In this document: piece after piece, positions 1 through 13,981 of the stretch
How positions within the stretch are numbered: position 1 is the stretch's first letter
Layout: each line of letters opens with the position of its first letter
Position numbers and translations under genes: made by a program
Notes under the pieces: generated by a model
What the model was told of the DNA's origin: nothing
Databases searched by the model: none
The model's input: the letters and a program-made list of their open reading frames with translations, nothing else
Source of the DNA: Amorphochlora amoebiformis
Lineage: Eukaryota; Cercozoa; Chlorarachniophyceae
Direction: 5' to 3'
Assembly: GCA_054601695.1 (NCBI GenBank)
Contig: BAAHQB010000020.1
Location: 1,054,001 to 1,118,000, forward strand
Length of the DNA stretch: 64,000 nucleotides

Positions 1-535
1 CGTTCCTATGCGAGAAAGCGAGAATATGCTAGCGAAGAAAAGCGACAGAGACTGTGAGGTGGAAAGACAGAGAGAGAGAGAGAGAGCGAGAAAGAGAGAT
101 GGATGAGAGAGAGCGAGAAAGAGAGATAGAGAGGGAGAGAGAGCGAGAAAGAGAGAGAGAGAGAGAGAGCGAAAGAGAGATAGAGAGATAGAGAGAGAGA
201 GCAAGAAAGAGATATACATATAGAGAGAGAGCGAGAAAGAGAGATAGAGAGAGAGAGAGCGAGAAAGAGAGATAGAGAGAGAGAGAGAGCGAGAAAGGGA
301 GATAGAGAGAAAGAGAGCGAGAAAGAGAGATAGAAAGAGAGAGAGAGCGAGAAAGAGAGATAGAGAGAGAGAGAGCGAGAAAGAGAGATAGAAAGAGAGA
401 GAGAGCGAGAAAGAGAGAGAGAGAGAGAGAGCCCCAGAAAGAGAGATAGAGAGACCCCGAAACATTGTTACAGAGAGTGAGAGAGAGAGAGAGGGAACAA
501 GTAACGCCGGGCACAAAACTTGGGGGTTTCATCAT
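1..535. repeat. (GA)n-rich microsatellite, intron of gene A
   Basis: From about 65 to 500 the + strand is nearly pure purine: (GA)n interrupted by GCGAGAAAGAGAGATAGA-type units. It lies just upstream of the first recognisable exon of gene A (674), so it is read as the tail of an intron. The long Ser/Leu ORF on the minus strand is a by-product of this repeat. Confidence 0.8.
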
Positions 536-544
536 AGTAACCGT

Positions 545-601
<57 letters not shown>

Positions 602-629
602 TATATATAGATATATATATTTATATATG

Positions 630-664
<35 letters not shown>

Positions 665-673
665 GAATATCAG

Positions 674-960
674 TATTGCCCCTTCTGAAGCCGGGATTTA
701 CCCATAGGGGAGAAACGGGGGTAAGTAAAGAGATAAAGATATTATACAACAAAATATATATATATTCTGCAGATATAATATTCATGTATATATATATATA
801 TATATATATATTTATGTATGTGTATATATGAATATATATATGTATATAACAAAACTACATGTATATATTTCTATGTATATAGTTCAGATGTAAATATACA
901 TGTGCAGGTTGTCTGCAATGTGGCATTTCTTCCATGACCATGATAATAATAACATATATG

Positions 961-1042
<82 letters not shown>

Positions 1043-1080
1043 GCATATATGCATACATCTCATATATATACCTCTCTATC

Positions 1081-1128
<48 letters not shown>

Positions 1129-1220
1129 GATTTATACATATACAAATATATTGATAACCATATTCAGGTTATACCTAATTTGGTTTGTTCTTCCATAGCG
1201 ATAATAATATATAATATACA

Positions 1221-1310
<90 letters not shown>

Positions 1311-1347
1311 GCATATATTTATATATATGTATATACACATATAAATA

Positions 1348-1414
<67 letters not shown>

Positions 1415-2299
1415 ATTCGTAACCTTATACAGGTAGTACGTAACGTGATATTTTCGTCCATAGCGATAATAAGCACTTTTACGACTCTGGTTATCATGGC
1501 AATCTTTGAATTCAATGTACTCTTTCTCATATCTCTCTCTCTCTTTCTCTCTTTCTATCACTTCTCTCTCTCTTGTTCGCACTCTCTCCCTTGTTCGCGC
1601 TCTCTCTCTTGTCCGCGCTCTCTCTCTTGATCGCTCTGTCTCTCTTGTTTGCGCTCTCTCTCTTGTTCGCGCTCTCTCTCTTGTTCTCTCTCTCTCTTTT
1701 GTTCGCTCTTGTTTGCTCTCTCTCTCTTGTTCGCGCTCTCTCTCTTGTTCGCTTTCTCTCTTGTTCGCTCTCTCTCTCTCTTGTTCGCCCTCCCTCTTGT
1801 TCGCTTTCTCTCTTGTTTAATCTCTCTCTTGTTTAATCTCTCTCTTGTTCGCTCTCTCTGTTCCTCGCCCTCTCTCTCTCTCTCTCCTCCTTTCCTTTCC
1901 CTCTAACTCATGCAATATATTACACGCTATTATTTAGATGTAAATGTGATACCAGAGATTTCCTAGTCATGTACTATTAACCTCGATGAGTCTAACTCAT
2001 ATCAAATATATCATGCAGACATAGAGAAAGAGAGAGAGAAAGAGAAAGAGAAAGAGAGGGAGAGAGAGCGAGAGGAAGAGAGAGCGAGAGGAAGAGAGAG
2101 CGAGAGGAAAGGACACAAACTCTCTCTCTCCTCTCTCTCTCTCTTCCTCTCTCCCCTCCTCTTGCTCGCTCTCTCTGTCTCTCACCCTTTCTCTCTTTCT
2201 CTCTCCCACCTATCTCTCTGACGCTCTCGCTCTACGTCTTTCTCTCCCTAACTCGCTTATTTTTCGTCTCTCTCTTTGTTTCTCTCTAGAAGAGTCAGG

Positions 2300-2341
<42 letters not shown>

Positions 2342-3890
2342 GGAGAGAATGCAAAGAGAGAGAGAGAGAGAGGGAGAGAAAACAAAGAGAGAGAGAGAGA
2401 GGGAGAATGGGCAAGAGATTGAAGATTTTTGGAAAAAAAAAAAGTGAAAAAATTGAGATATAGGCAAGAGAGAACGAAGAGTTTTTTGGGAAAAAATATG
2501 AAAAAGAATGTGAGATATAGTAATTGTTATGCTTATTAATAGGACGGTTATTGGACCGTAGGGCTTGTCATGGAAATCGGTAATAGTGTTACTACTGTTA
2601 TGCTTATGTTAAATATACAATAGGTTATGAGAATGTGTTTACATCTAATGTGTGTTACTGTTAAATATACAATAGGTCCTGAGAATGTGTTTACATCTAA
2701 TGTGTGTTACTGTTATGCTTATGTTAAATATACAATAGGTTATGAGAATGTGTTTACATCTAATGTGTGTTACTGTTATGCTTATGTTAAATATACAATA
2801 GGTTATGAGAATGTGTTTACATCTAATGTGTGTTACTGTTAAATATGCAATAGGTTATGAGAATGTGTTTACATCTAATGTGTGTTACTTTTAGATATAC
2901 AATAGGTTGTGAGAATGTGTTTACATCTAATGTTATGCTTATGTTAAATATACAAGAGGTTATGAGAATGTGTTTACATCTAATGTGTGTTACTGTTATG
3001 CTTATGTCAAATATACAACAGGTTACGAGAATGTGTTTACATCATAAATATGCCCCTACCCCAATATGTGTTACTGCAATGCTTATGTTAAATATACAAT
3101 AAGTTATGAGAAATATGTTTACATCATAAATATGCCCCTACCCTAATGTGTGTTACTGTTATGCTTATGTTAAATATACAATAGGTTATGAGAATGTTTT
3201 TACATCATAAATATCCCCTGTCCCAACGTGTGTTACTGCCATGCTTATGTTAAATATACAATAGGTTATGAGAAATTTTTTAAATCATAAATATGCCCCT
3301 ATCTTAATCCAACCCTGGCCCTATTCAGACATCCTGTCTATTCATACATGGTTTTGTAGAATCATATGCGAAAAGTATATCTTCCTCGTTCCTGAAAATC
3401 TCATGGAAATATTTATATAAATGTAGTGTGGGATCATTACGTATGTATATGCATACATGTATATGTATGAATATTTGTATATATACATATATATATATAT
3501 ATGTATATGTATGTATATATATAAACATATATATACATATGATTAATTCTTATATATACATAAATATATATATATATGTAAACATACATATATATACATA
3601 TGATTAATTCTTATACAGAAGTGTTATTATGCTAAATATATATAATAGTTTAGAGTAGAATTTTACATTATCCATATATTCGTACCCTAACCATATCCTA
3701 GCCCTAACCCTAACCCTAACCCTAACCCTAATCCTAACCCTAACCCTAACCCTAACCCTAACCTTATCCTGGCCCTCAGGAAAACATATAGTATCTTTAT
3801 GCATGTTTTTATATAATCTTTGTGCTTATGAGATGTATGCGCTAATGTGTATGCCATGGATATATATAATATGTTGTGAGATTAACTTAT

Positions 3891-3925
<35 letters not shown>

Positions 3926-3936
3926 AGATTTACTTA

Positions 3937-3974
<38 letters not shown>

Positions 3975-4018
3975 CGAGTTCTAGCCTAACCCTAACCCTA
4001 TATCTTTATATTTACTTG

Positions 4019-4069
<51 letters not shown>

Positions 4070-4113
4070 CAAGTTGTAGCCTAATCCTAACCCTAAATAT
4101 TTATAAATGCTTG

Positions 4114-4175
<62 letters not shown>

Positions 4176-4234
4176 GTATATATATGTTTACAAATCGTAG
4201 CCTAACCCTAACTCTATATCTTTATAAATGCTTG

Positions 4235-4295
<61 letters not shown>

Positions 4296-4358
4296 CAAGT
4301 CGTAGCCTAACCCTAACCTTATATCTTTATAAATGCTTGCATCATATATATATATATA

Positions 4359-4392
<34 letters not shown>

Positions 4393-4523
4393 TACAAGTC
4401 GTAGCCTAACCCTAACCCTATATCTTTATAAATGCTTGCATCACATATATATATATATATATATGTGTGTGTGTTTACAAGTCGTATGATTTACATTTAT
4501 GACAATAGTATTATTATGCTTAT

Positions 4524-4563
<40 letters not shown>

Positions 4564-5114
4564 GTATATGTACACACATATATATATATATATATATTTA
4601 CATATATATACATGGATATATACATATATGAATAGGTAGATATATATATGTATATATATATATATATATGTATATACATATGTACATATATATATATATG
4701 TATATTACTAATGTATATAATATACATATATATTACATATAGATATATATATATATATAAATAGATATATACATATATAATATTATTAATGTATATACAC
4801 ATATATATATATAATATATACATATACATTTATATGTTATAAAGGTGCCTTGGATCTAATTATAAAAATCATATGCATTATTAATGTATATTCTATATAT
4901 ATATATTACATATGCATATATATATATATTTATATACATGAATATATATATATATATAGGTATATAATACTAATAATGTATATATATATGTATTTATTTA
5001 CATATACATTTATATGTTATAAAGGTGCCTTGGATCTAATTATAAATATCATATGCATTATTAATGTATATTATATATATATATATATTACATATGCATA
5101 TATATATATATACA

Positions 5115-5167
<53 letters not shown>

Positions 5168-5422
5168 CTATTAATGTATATATATGTATATAGTATACAT
5201 ATACATTTATATGTTATAAAGGTGCCTTGGATCTAATTATAAATATCATATGCATCAACCTCTGCTGGCCGGTATACACACGCACACACATATAAATTCA
5301 ATCTATGACGATATTGGTATACATACACACACACACATACAAATTCAATCTATGACGATATTTGTGATATATTATACATATTTATATCTATATTTCAATG
5401 TATTTACATGTATTTAAACACT

Positions 5423-5468
<46 letters not shown>

Positions 5469-5804
5469 TACATACATACATATATATAAATATATATATA
5501 TATATGTATGTAAATACCTTCATACACACCCTATGCCAACCGCTCACCAGAATGTACCTAACTCGTAACTAAATATAGCTTAACTCATAACTAAATATAG
5601 GCTATGTTCTACTTGAAAACGATAAAACGCCTCTGTTTCTCTGCTCTCGGCATAGATCCAGGATCCATCAACTCCTCTCACCCGAAAAAAACCTCCTCTT
5701 CTGGTCCGAAATCGAAGGATTATATTAAGCGGGCGAGAATTTCTACGAAGGTTGTGTTTATTTTGTATGTGTGTGTGTGTGTAATATGTATGTATATGTA
5801 TGTA

Positions 5805-5835
<31 letters not shown>

Positions 5836-5845
5836 ATGTATATGT

Positions 5846-5894
<49 letters not shown>

Positions 5895-6303
5895 TACATA
5901 TATATATATATATAATATATAGTAACACATATATATATATAGAGAAAATGCATCTATGTGTGTATATGTATGTTGATGAATTATATATGTGTAATGAAAA
6001 GGTGAGAGTAAGATGGATAGTTAGAATGATATATATACATATATATATATGTATATATATATATACATACATATAGATAAACATACACCTGTATGGGTAA
6101 TATTTGACAATGTGCTAAAGCTTGGCCCTAATCATTCACTTGGTTGTGATCTTGTATGTATGTTAACTGTGTGTGTGTATAGATGTATATGATCTATAAA
6201 TGTATTTTATGTATATGTATATCTATATGCATATATATATATATAACACTTATATAAATAGTACGTACACATCCAAACATACAGAATTTACCAATCCTAC
6301 GCT

Positions 6304-6334
<31 letters not shown>

Positions 6335-7240
6335 ACATATATATATATGTGTGGAAATATAAGTGAGTGTATGCTATTTATGTTATATATATATATATAT
6401 ATATATGATATATATATATATATTTAGATATAGTATACACATTACATATACCAACATATAAACCACATAACCAGCAAAGCGACTACAAACCTGGACCAAA
6501 CCAAGGAAGTGCTGATCATAGCGCTCATGAGGCTAATATAGGAGCGTTTTCACCTAAAGTGAACCCGGATATTATGCCTCTCGATCGGCCAAGCAGGGGT
6601 TCTAGGTCGAAAGCTAAGGTTAAGACTTTGGTGTGTGCGGAAGAAAGGTTTGGATCTGTTCGACGTGAGTTGGGTGTATGTATGTTTTGGTGTTTTTGTG
6701 TATGTATATTTTTGAAAGATTTGTATCTATGTGTATTATATACATATATAGAAATATATATATATATATATATATGTATGTTTGTGTGTGTATGTATTAA
6801 GAATTGTATGTATGTACATATATTTTTCATTTGAAATGGTTTTTAGTTAGTAGATGTGGTGGTTATGTATGTAATGATTGTAAGATATAAATGTTAACGT
6901 TGTATCTACTGTTACATTTTGTATAAGCACATATTATATACCTATTTTTATAAATATAAATAAATATATATATATATAAATATAATATATGTATATATAT
7001 ATATATATATTACATATGTGTATATGTATAGCGTTTGTATATATATATATATATATATATAATACTTATGTATATACACGTATTATGTGTACATATATGT
7101 GTATATATATAACAAATATACCAGCATACATAGATATATATATGCACAAACTTCAACCATTTCATAGATATTGATTCTATATTCAGACTAAGTACGCCCA
7201 AAGCTTACGTCTCTCATGGTGTAAGCCCAAGCTCTGGTAT
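674..7240 (+). CDS. Gene A: 3' part of a seven-helix membrane protein, paralogue of gene C (partial, 5' end outside window)
   Basis: Exons by splice signal and phase: 674-720, 1433-1516, 2543-2579, 5222-5271, 5601-5750, 6475-6647, and a probable last exon from 7187. All junction phases agree, and every boundary up to the donor at 6647 matches its gene C counterpart. Visible segments in order are [15 protein letters not shown] (loop), [14 protein letters not shown] (helix), [28 protein letters not shown] (helix), then a polar tail containing SALGIDPGS and SDYKPGPNQ. About 94 of 122 residues aligned by eye over the first five exons match gene C. The order (helix, short loop, helix with D..IN..CI.L, basic juxtamembrane patch) resembles uncharacterised chromist seven-helix proteins I recall; a receptor role is inference. 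The last exon (starts LSTPKAYV) is weakly similar to the end of gene C and its 3' limit is unclear because it runs into (AT)n. The N-terminal helices lie upstream of the window. Confidence 0.7.
890..1432 (+). repeat. Echo copies of the acceptor side of the exon at 1433
   Basis: Two degraded copies of intron end plus exon start lie at about 897-945 and 1160-1210. They share the form caggt-tg--aa-gtg---ttc-tccat-gc-ataataat with the real exon at 1433, and each is followed by (AT)n. The copies lack the second half of the exon, so they look like partial duplications of the splice junction and not alternative full exons. Confidence 0.65.
1530..1905 (+). repeat. CT-rich minisatellite with TTGTTCG core
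   Basis: Tandem CTCTCTCTTGTTCGCG-type units of about 14-18 bp, with TTGTTTAA variants near the end, lie in the gene A intron that follows the exon ending at 1516. The repeat is pyrimidine-rich in the gene sense. Confidence 0.85.
2015..2430. repeat. Alternating purine and pyrimidine blocks (imperfect inverted repeat)
   Basis: The + strand is (GA)-rich at about 2020-2110, (CT)-rich at about 2120-2290 and (GA)-rich again at about 2300-2410. Adjacent blocks are roughly reverse complements of each other, so long hairpins could form. It lies in an intron of gene A. Confidence 0.75.
2586..3300 (+). repeat. 63-bp tandem repeat downstream of the exon at 2543-2579
   Basis: About eleven copies of a unit reading TTATGAGAATGTGTTTACAT, CTAATGTGTGTTACTG and TTATGCTTATGTTAAATATACAATAGG, with a shorter 51-bp variant lacking the TATGCTTATG part. 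The later copies carry CATAAATATGCCCCTACCC. The core GTGTTACT-GTTATGCTTA also occurs at the donor of the exon ending at 2579, so the array seems to derive from the 5' end of this intron. Confidence 0.8.
3685..3775 (+). repeat. CCCTAA telomere-like tract
   Basis: A short, nearly perfect CCCTAA array in the long intron between exons 2579 and 5222 of gene A. It reads CCCTAA in the gene sense. Confidence 0.9.
3960..4490 (+). repeat. Compound repeat: (AT)n plus a TTTACAAGTCGTAGCCTAAC unit, six copies
   Basis: Each copy has TTTACAAGTCGTAGCCTAAC, then CCTAACCCTATATCTTTATA and AATGCTTGCATC, then a long (AT)n. The short CCCTAACCCTA core is telomere-like, so the unit is a hybrid of (AT)n, telomere-like and unique sequence. 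It is intronic in gene A. Confidence 0.85.
4830..5065 (+). repeat. Two echo copies of the acceptor side of the exon at 5222-5271
   Basis: At about 4835-4880 and 5015-5062 the sequence TATAAAGGTGCCTTGGATCT, then AATTATAAA-ATCATATGCAT, repeats the intron end and the first two thirds of the real exon, but each copy then passes into ATTAATGTATAT and (AT)n. The third occurrence continues into CAACCTCTGCTGGCCG and a GT donor, and is taken as the true exon. Confidence 0.75.
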
Positions 7241-7269
7241 ATGCATATATGGAAATATGTACATAAATG

Positions 7270-7323
<54 letters not shown>

Positions 7324-7342
7324 ATTATCTATTTAATATTAT

Positions 7343-7384
<42 letters not shown>

Positions 7385-7451
7385 TTATATATAGAGTTCA
7401 GGTGTGAATTACCTTAAGATGATGTAATTCTTACCTATGATATTATACATT

Positions 7452-7503
<52 letters not shown>

Positions 7504-7647
7504 TTTTATGTAATATTTATACATATATAAGATATATATACATATATATATACATATATATATACATATATATATATATGTATGTATGAAAATATACAAT
7601 AGAATCGTATATTTAAATACAATTGTATATATATATATATACATACA

Positions 7648-7715
<68 letters not shown>

Positions 7716-7790
7716 ACATCTAAAAATATGTATATAGGGTATATATATATATATATGTATGTAAATATCAGAATATATATATAAGAACAA

Positions 7791-7829
<39 letters not shown>

Positions 7830-8390
7830 TATTTATATACATATAATTATATGTTTATATATATATATATAGATAGATATATATATAGAAATATATTATA
7901 ACAAATTTAAAAACAGAAAAACCTATGTATATCTACACTAGACATATAAACATATTAAGATCTACCGAAAAATATAATAATATTGTTTAGATTATAATAC
8001 AAATGCAACTTCATATATACTTAATATACCACATATATATATATACATATATATATATATATGTATGAATATATATATATAGATATATATTTATATATAT
8101 GCATAATACATATATATATATATATAAATATATATGAAATATATATCGACATATGCATATATACCCTCCCCCCCTTCCTTCTCTTTGTCTTCGTCCCGCT
8201 TACTAACCTGTGTCCCTCCTCTGTCCCTCTCCCTCTCATTCTCATTCTCTCTCTCTCTCTCCCTGTACACCAGTAAATACATTTTTCCTCCCCTCGCTAT
8301 CCCTCTCTTCCCTCCACTGGACCCCTTCTCTCTCTCTCTCTTTCATCATCTCTTTCTCGCTCTCTTTATCTCCAGTACATAGCTGAATGC
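7240..8390. repeat. AT microsatellite and CT-rich spacer between genes A and B
   Basis: Mostly (AT)n with scattered TATGTA variants. From 8165 to 8380 it becomes pyrimidine-rich (CCCTCCCCCCCTTCC, then CTCTCT blocks). No coding block with splice signals was seen. It may contain the 3' UTR of gene A. Confidence 0.7.
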
Positions 8391-9298
8391 TTGTGGTCCT
8401 AATTCTAATGATTTTCAACGTAGGTCACGGTTAGACGAGCTCTTGTGCATATACCATCGGATCTCATTAATTAGGAATTCATAACGATAAAACTGGCGCG
8501 CTAGCACTGAACTTACAGATAAATTTACTGTACGAGCATTAGTAACATTGACTGTCTGAGCTTACAAATAATTTACTGTACTAACAACACAAATAATTTA
8601 CTGTACGAACACTAATAACATTGGCTGTCTAGAGTCGATGCAATAGATATATCTACTAGATGTAGTATAGACAGACTTTGTCTAGTATGTGAAACTTCAC
8701 ATAAAAATTCTAGAGTTAGCCCACGGCTTCTACTGTATTGTTCAAGTGTGATCGATATGCCAGCTGCGGTGCACTCAGTATCATGATCAAAACTAGTCCT
8801 CAGTAACTAGAGTATGGACACTCTAACATACACACTCTAGGATACTAGATATAGGGTAGGAAACTGGAGACTGTGACTCACTACATGTACTGGAGTCTAC
8901 TAGCAGTAGATAATAGTTAGATATATATCTAGTTAGTACTAGAACAGAAACACCACAGCGATAGTAACCAGTTACTCTGGTTATTAGGGTAAGTTTTGTC
9001 TAGTTGTATTGTATAATTGGACTATGCTATGATCAAGCAAAGCAAAATGTAAACGAACTTTGAAATATGCGCCCTACATCTAGTAGATGCCGTACTCCAG
9101 ATACTGGATACACTAGATATATCTAGATATATCTAGATAGTAACACGGTATAAAAACGGCGATAGGTAATAATCAAAAAGTAAGTTGACATACAGATGGA
9201 AAAACATTCTAGATATTTAGAAATCGAATGTCATAGTCAGAAATAGGAACTTCGGGAATTGTATGCGTTTTCTAGGCCCCGGGGCGATTCGCGTCGCC
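8390..9298. other. Convergent intergenic island, CTAG-rich, low in microsatellite
   Basis: About 900 bp between the 3' ends of genes A and B with balanced, largely non-repetitive sequence. CTAG is very frequent (runs such as CTAGATATATCTAGATATAT near 9112). Short direct repeats occur near 8570-8630 (AATAATTTACTGTAC). No ORF with supporting signals. A plus-strand ORF near 9251-9357 overlaps the last exon of gene B in antisense and was rejected. Confidence 0.6.
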
Positions 9299-9679
9299 TT
9301 ATGCAAGTCCGTCAAGCGCTCGTCGACGATCCTTTGCCACCTTATATTTGAACCCTTCCACTAATTCCAGAACGTCGGACTGTTAAGGTATATGATATAT
9401 ATTAGTATATATATATGTATATATAATATGTGTGTGTGTATGTAACTATACATGATATATCTGTATGTATGGATGTTACATACACTTTGTACATTTTATA
9501 TTGTATATAGATATACATATATATATATATATAATATATATGTATGTATATATATATATAAATATATATAATATATATATAAAAATATATATGTATATAT
9601 ATATATGTATACATATACATATATATATATTTGTCACACACACACACATATATTCACACATACATATATATTTATATGC

Positions 9680-9718
<39 letters not shown>

Positions 9719-9755
9719 CAGAACATCATTAGTGATATCGAAAATCATTAGGCTT

Positions 9756-9795
<40 letters not shown>

Positions 9796-9853
9796 CATAA
9801 CAACACTAGTGATAACGAAAATCATTAGGCTTCAATATGTCTATAACACATTC

Positions 9854-9898
<45 letters not shown>

Positions 9899-10126
9899 TA
9901 TATAATATATTATACATATAATATACATATATATATACATATATACATATATTGCATAACGACAATAGTGATATTGAAAATCATTAGGCTTGAATAATAT
10001 CGAGGTATGCTCACACCAGGGTCTCGAGGGCTCTGAAAGCGCTTTTGGAATCATTTGTTGGGTACTTCCTCCTGTACATTATAATAAAGTATGTACATTA
10101 GCTTATTATACACATGTAAAGATAAA

Positions 10127-10166
<40 letters not shown>

Positions 10167-10247
10167 TTAAAGAATATATAGGTATATTTCTATATATGTG
10201 TATATACGTTTGTGTGTGAATGTATATGTGTATATTATATATATATA

Positions 10248-10297
<50 letters not shown>

Positions 10298-12134
10298 ACA
10301 CATATATATGCATTGCTGTAGATACATACGGATGAATATTATATTTACGCATATTATACAGCGAAAAATCCTAATACAATATGGTATATAGCTTATATAA
10401 CATGAAAACATACATTGTACATACATATGTATATTTATGTGTATGTGTATACATATAGATACATACATATGACAAATGTATATACATATATATATATATA
10501 TATATGTAAACATATATATGTTTGTGTAAGTGTTCATTATTCTTGCGCACATTACATAAATAGATACATGACCTTATAATATGTTTGAATGCATATTGTT
10601 TTAAGCATATACATATCTTATACATATTATATTATATTATGTTATATTATATTATATTATATATATATATATATATATGTATATATGCCCATGTGTTCAT
10701 ACACATACGTATGTCTTTTCTTAATTATTATGTCTTTGTAGCACACGTATGTAATTGTACTCTTTTGTTGTAAGTACTCGATAAATGACTTGATGATGGC
10801 GTCTACGTTGAATCCGACAAGATTGATTTCCTCGGCAATGGTGTCAACGTCGAAACTACAATTACGAAATTCCTCGACCACGAAGGATATAGCATTTTTG
10901 CCGAAGATGTTAGAGTAGACTTCGGTAAGCTCGGTGAGTAGGGTTATGGTCTTCGTGTCGTGAGGCGAGATTTCCATCGGGATCATTTCATGGTCCTTGG
11001 ATTCAGAGGGGTCAGAGACACGGCCGTTGCGGTGGGATGTCGCGAGTTCGACATCAACCCTAGCGTGCTTGCTCTTGGTCTCAAACTTATGAGGCTTCAC
11101 GAATCGAAGATGCAGTGAGCCCTGGGAGTCCCAATCGCCAATCGGCGGGAAGTAGCCGTTAGCTTCGGCCCAGTTGAAGTTGCTCTCCTCCTTCTTTGCT
11201 CCCTTGATCTGCCATTTGCCGTCACTGAAGAGCAGCTGCATACCTTTGTCGTTCTGGTACTTGGGCCGCCTCTCCTCAAACCCTGTCTTCTTGTATAAGC
11301 CATTCACCAATTCCTCCCTTGCTCTTGACACTATGATATCCGGTGACTTCTTGATTTTTTCAGTTTTATCTTCGTGAATGCGGGCCGTGACGAGCAAGAT
11401 GTCGATGAGCACCCCGCTTTGCTTGAGGAGGCCCCTTGTGAGCGTCGTTCTGTTCCTTTTTCCTTCCCAAAGTAAGCAGATACTTTGACGTAGATTCTTG
11501 TCGACTTTAAAGAAATTCTCATTTTCAAAGTACTCGAGGCACGACTGGCGCTCAGTCTCGAGACTATCGCCCTTGAAACACGGGTATGTGATACGCGCGA
11601 CGACATCTGCGTTCGTGAGTTGGGCCATCCGTCGGATCGCCACCTCATGCACACTCAAGGACTTCTTGAAGTCATGACTCATCTTTTCGACGACGGATCC
11701 GAGTTCTAGCGGCGGCCAAAACGGGTCGTCGGCATTCTTACGGCTCGCTTCGAACGAACCGTTGAGCGCCTTGCCCATTACGGACATGGACTTGAACTCC
11801 AGTTGCTGTAGCCACTGTTTCCCGCTAAGGTCATGGTGTGTCGACTTATGGGAGAAGGATAGATACTCTAAGATGCGTGGACTGTCCATCCGCATTAACA
11901 TGGGGTCGCTCGCCTTTTTACGTGGGTCCCCGAGCTGACACAGGAGTACGGCGCGCTCTTCTTTACTTGCCTGTGTTATGGGCGGATGTCATTCATGTGT
12001 TTCTTTTTCACGCGTGTTATTTTAAATTCGACAAACAATCTCAAACAGGTAAAATAATGTTTTCAAGTTTATCATTGCGTAATTATTCATTAGTGTAACA
12101 TGCAACATATCCATGTTTGTACATAGATACATTT

Positions 12135-12165
<31 letters not shown>

Positions 12166-12277
12166 TCATATACATGACAATACATATGTATACATAAACG
12201 TTATGCATTACGAATTACAAATAACGTTAATACGTGAATATAAACGGTGCATACAAATATACATGCATGATATACTG

Positions 12278-12309
<32 letters not shown>

Positions 12310-12310
12310 T

Positions 12311-12376
<66 letters not shown>

Positions 12377-13944
12377 CATATACGCATGTATGCACAGATC
12401 TATATATGTACTTATATGCTTTTCCATAATATTCAAAATCACATTCTCACCTTCTTAACCACAGCGGCTTGGTAGTTCCAGTTATCCCCTGAGGTGAGCG
12501 GAAGGTCTTCCGTAGGAATCCAAACGTCGACGAGATCGCCCTCCTCAAGCACACGATGACTCCTCTTGCCCTCCATAGTCTCGATCTCTTTTCCCGATGC
12601 CCTCTCGAGGGCACGAATGGGCCAAGAAAGACTTCGAAGGCGCACGTGGTGTTTCTGAACCTCTTCGATCTGGACGAGTTTGCCGCAGTACTTATACATC
12701 TCGGGCACGAAGCCGCACGCACCAAAATCGAGGAACTTCTCGTGGCACGCTGCGATGACGGCAGGAACGCTCGCACTAATGCGCACGTACATCTTGGGTC
12801 GGAGCTCGTCTGCGCTTTCGTATTTGAGCCCGAAGCGTCTCTTGACACCCTCGTGCGAGTTTTTGAGAAGCGCTCGCATGAACTCGCCGCGGAGACTACC
12901 TTTGTTGTCCTTGAGGTCTTTGCACTCGAGCCATCTCTTGTTTAGCAGTGCAGTGCGGATTGTCTCCAGGAGCTGAACGCTCTTCTTCAGGGTTCGGTCA
13001 TTTAGGCCTGCGCCTTGCACGCTGCCCTCAGTGAGCTTTTTCAAGCGATTGCACACGATCGACAGCGCCTCGTTCTCGTCGCCCACGCAAAGATCGTCAC
13101 GCTTTAGCGCGATGATGAGGTGGTCTATAGGCAGGTCCTCATGACAGTCACGGATATTATTGGCCGCAAACCTGGCGCAATGCTTCTGTAGCGTCTCGGA
13201 CTTCGCTTGGTCAGCGGCTGCCCAGATGTCAACGACATTTGACAGCCGTGTGGCATTCTTGATGAATTCTTCATAGCGCGATAGGATGTCGTCGACCTTC
13301 CACTTGGTCGCCATGTTGAGCATGCTAATCATATTCCTTTCGGAGGGCTCAATTGAGGGGTCATACCTACGAATTAGGAGTTACAGATAAGGTTCGTTGG
13401 TCATGGACCTATTGATACATTATTACATGATGTCGAGCATATCCCGAAAGCAATCCGGATGTTCAGTTTTGATCGTGATCTCATCCTTGATCTGAGAAAG
13501 AACTCATCAATATATATATATATATGTTATGCTCCTTAATGTATATCTATGGAATATTTATATACATATATTTTTCCTGAATGTATATCTATGGAATATT
13601 TATATACATATATTTATTATATTTACATGTGTTTATATATGTTTTTATGTGTAATATATATAGATATATATATATATATTATTATAGTATATACACATAA
13701 TGTTGTGTATAAGACTAAATGTGAATACGTATAAGACTACGTATAAGATGTAAATACTCTTAGGGAAACGACATAAATAAAGCAATAAGAGAACGCCTTT
13801 CTCATATACATATGAAATATATATTGCAAGAGAAATTATGAATACATATAATTTATATATATATATATATATATTAAACATATAATGTATACATTCCTAG
13901 AGAAATGACATAAATAAGCCAATACTCATATACATAATATATAC

Positions 13945-13981
<37 letters not shown>

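Noticed and set aside
674-720. Frame reading [10 protein letters not shown] followed by a stop, suggesting that gene A is broken
   Set aside because: Phase analysis shows that the true frame is [15 protein letters not shown], which is open and matches gene C.
540-7800. Many long ORFs of repeated Tyr-Ile on both strands
   Set aside because: They are read-through of (AT)n; they have no start context, no conserved residues and occur equally in all frames. The same applies throughout the window.
9251-9357. Plus-strand ORFs with ELYAFSRPRGDS or NFGNCMRFLGP as a possible last exon of gene A
   Set aside because: The minus-strand frame ([17 protein letters not shown], stop at 9299) joins in phase to gene B exon 8 and explains the coding-like composition better.
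11097-11654. Alternative-frame ORFs inside gene B exon 7
   Set aside because: They overlap the long exon in other frames and lack splice support.
12556-12976. Plus-strand ORFs antisense to gene B exon 6
   Set aside because: They are shadows of the BACK-region coding sequence.
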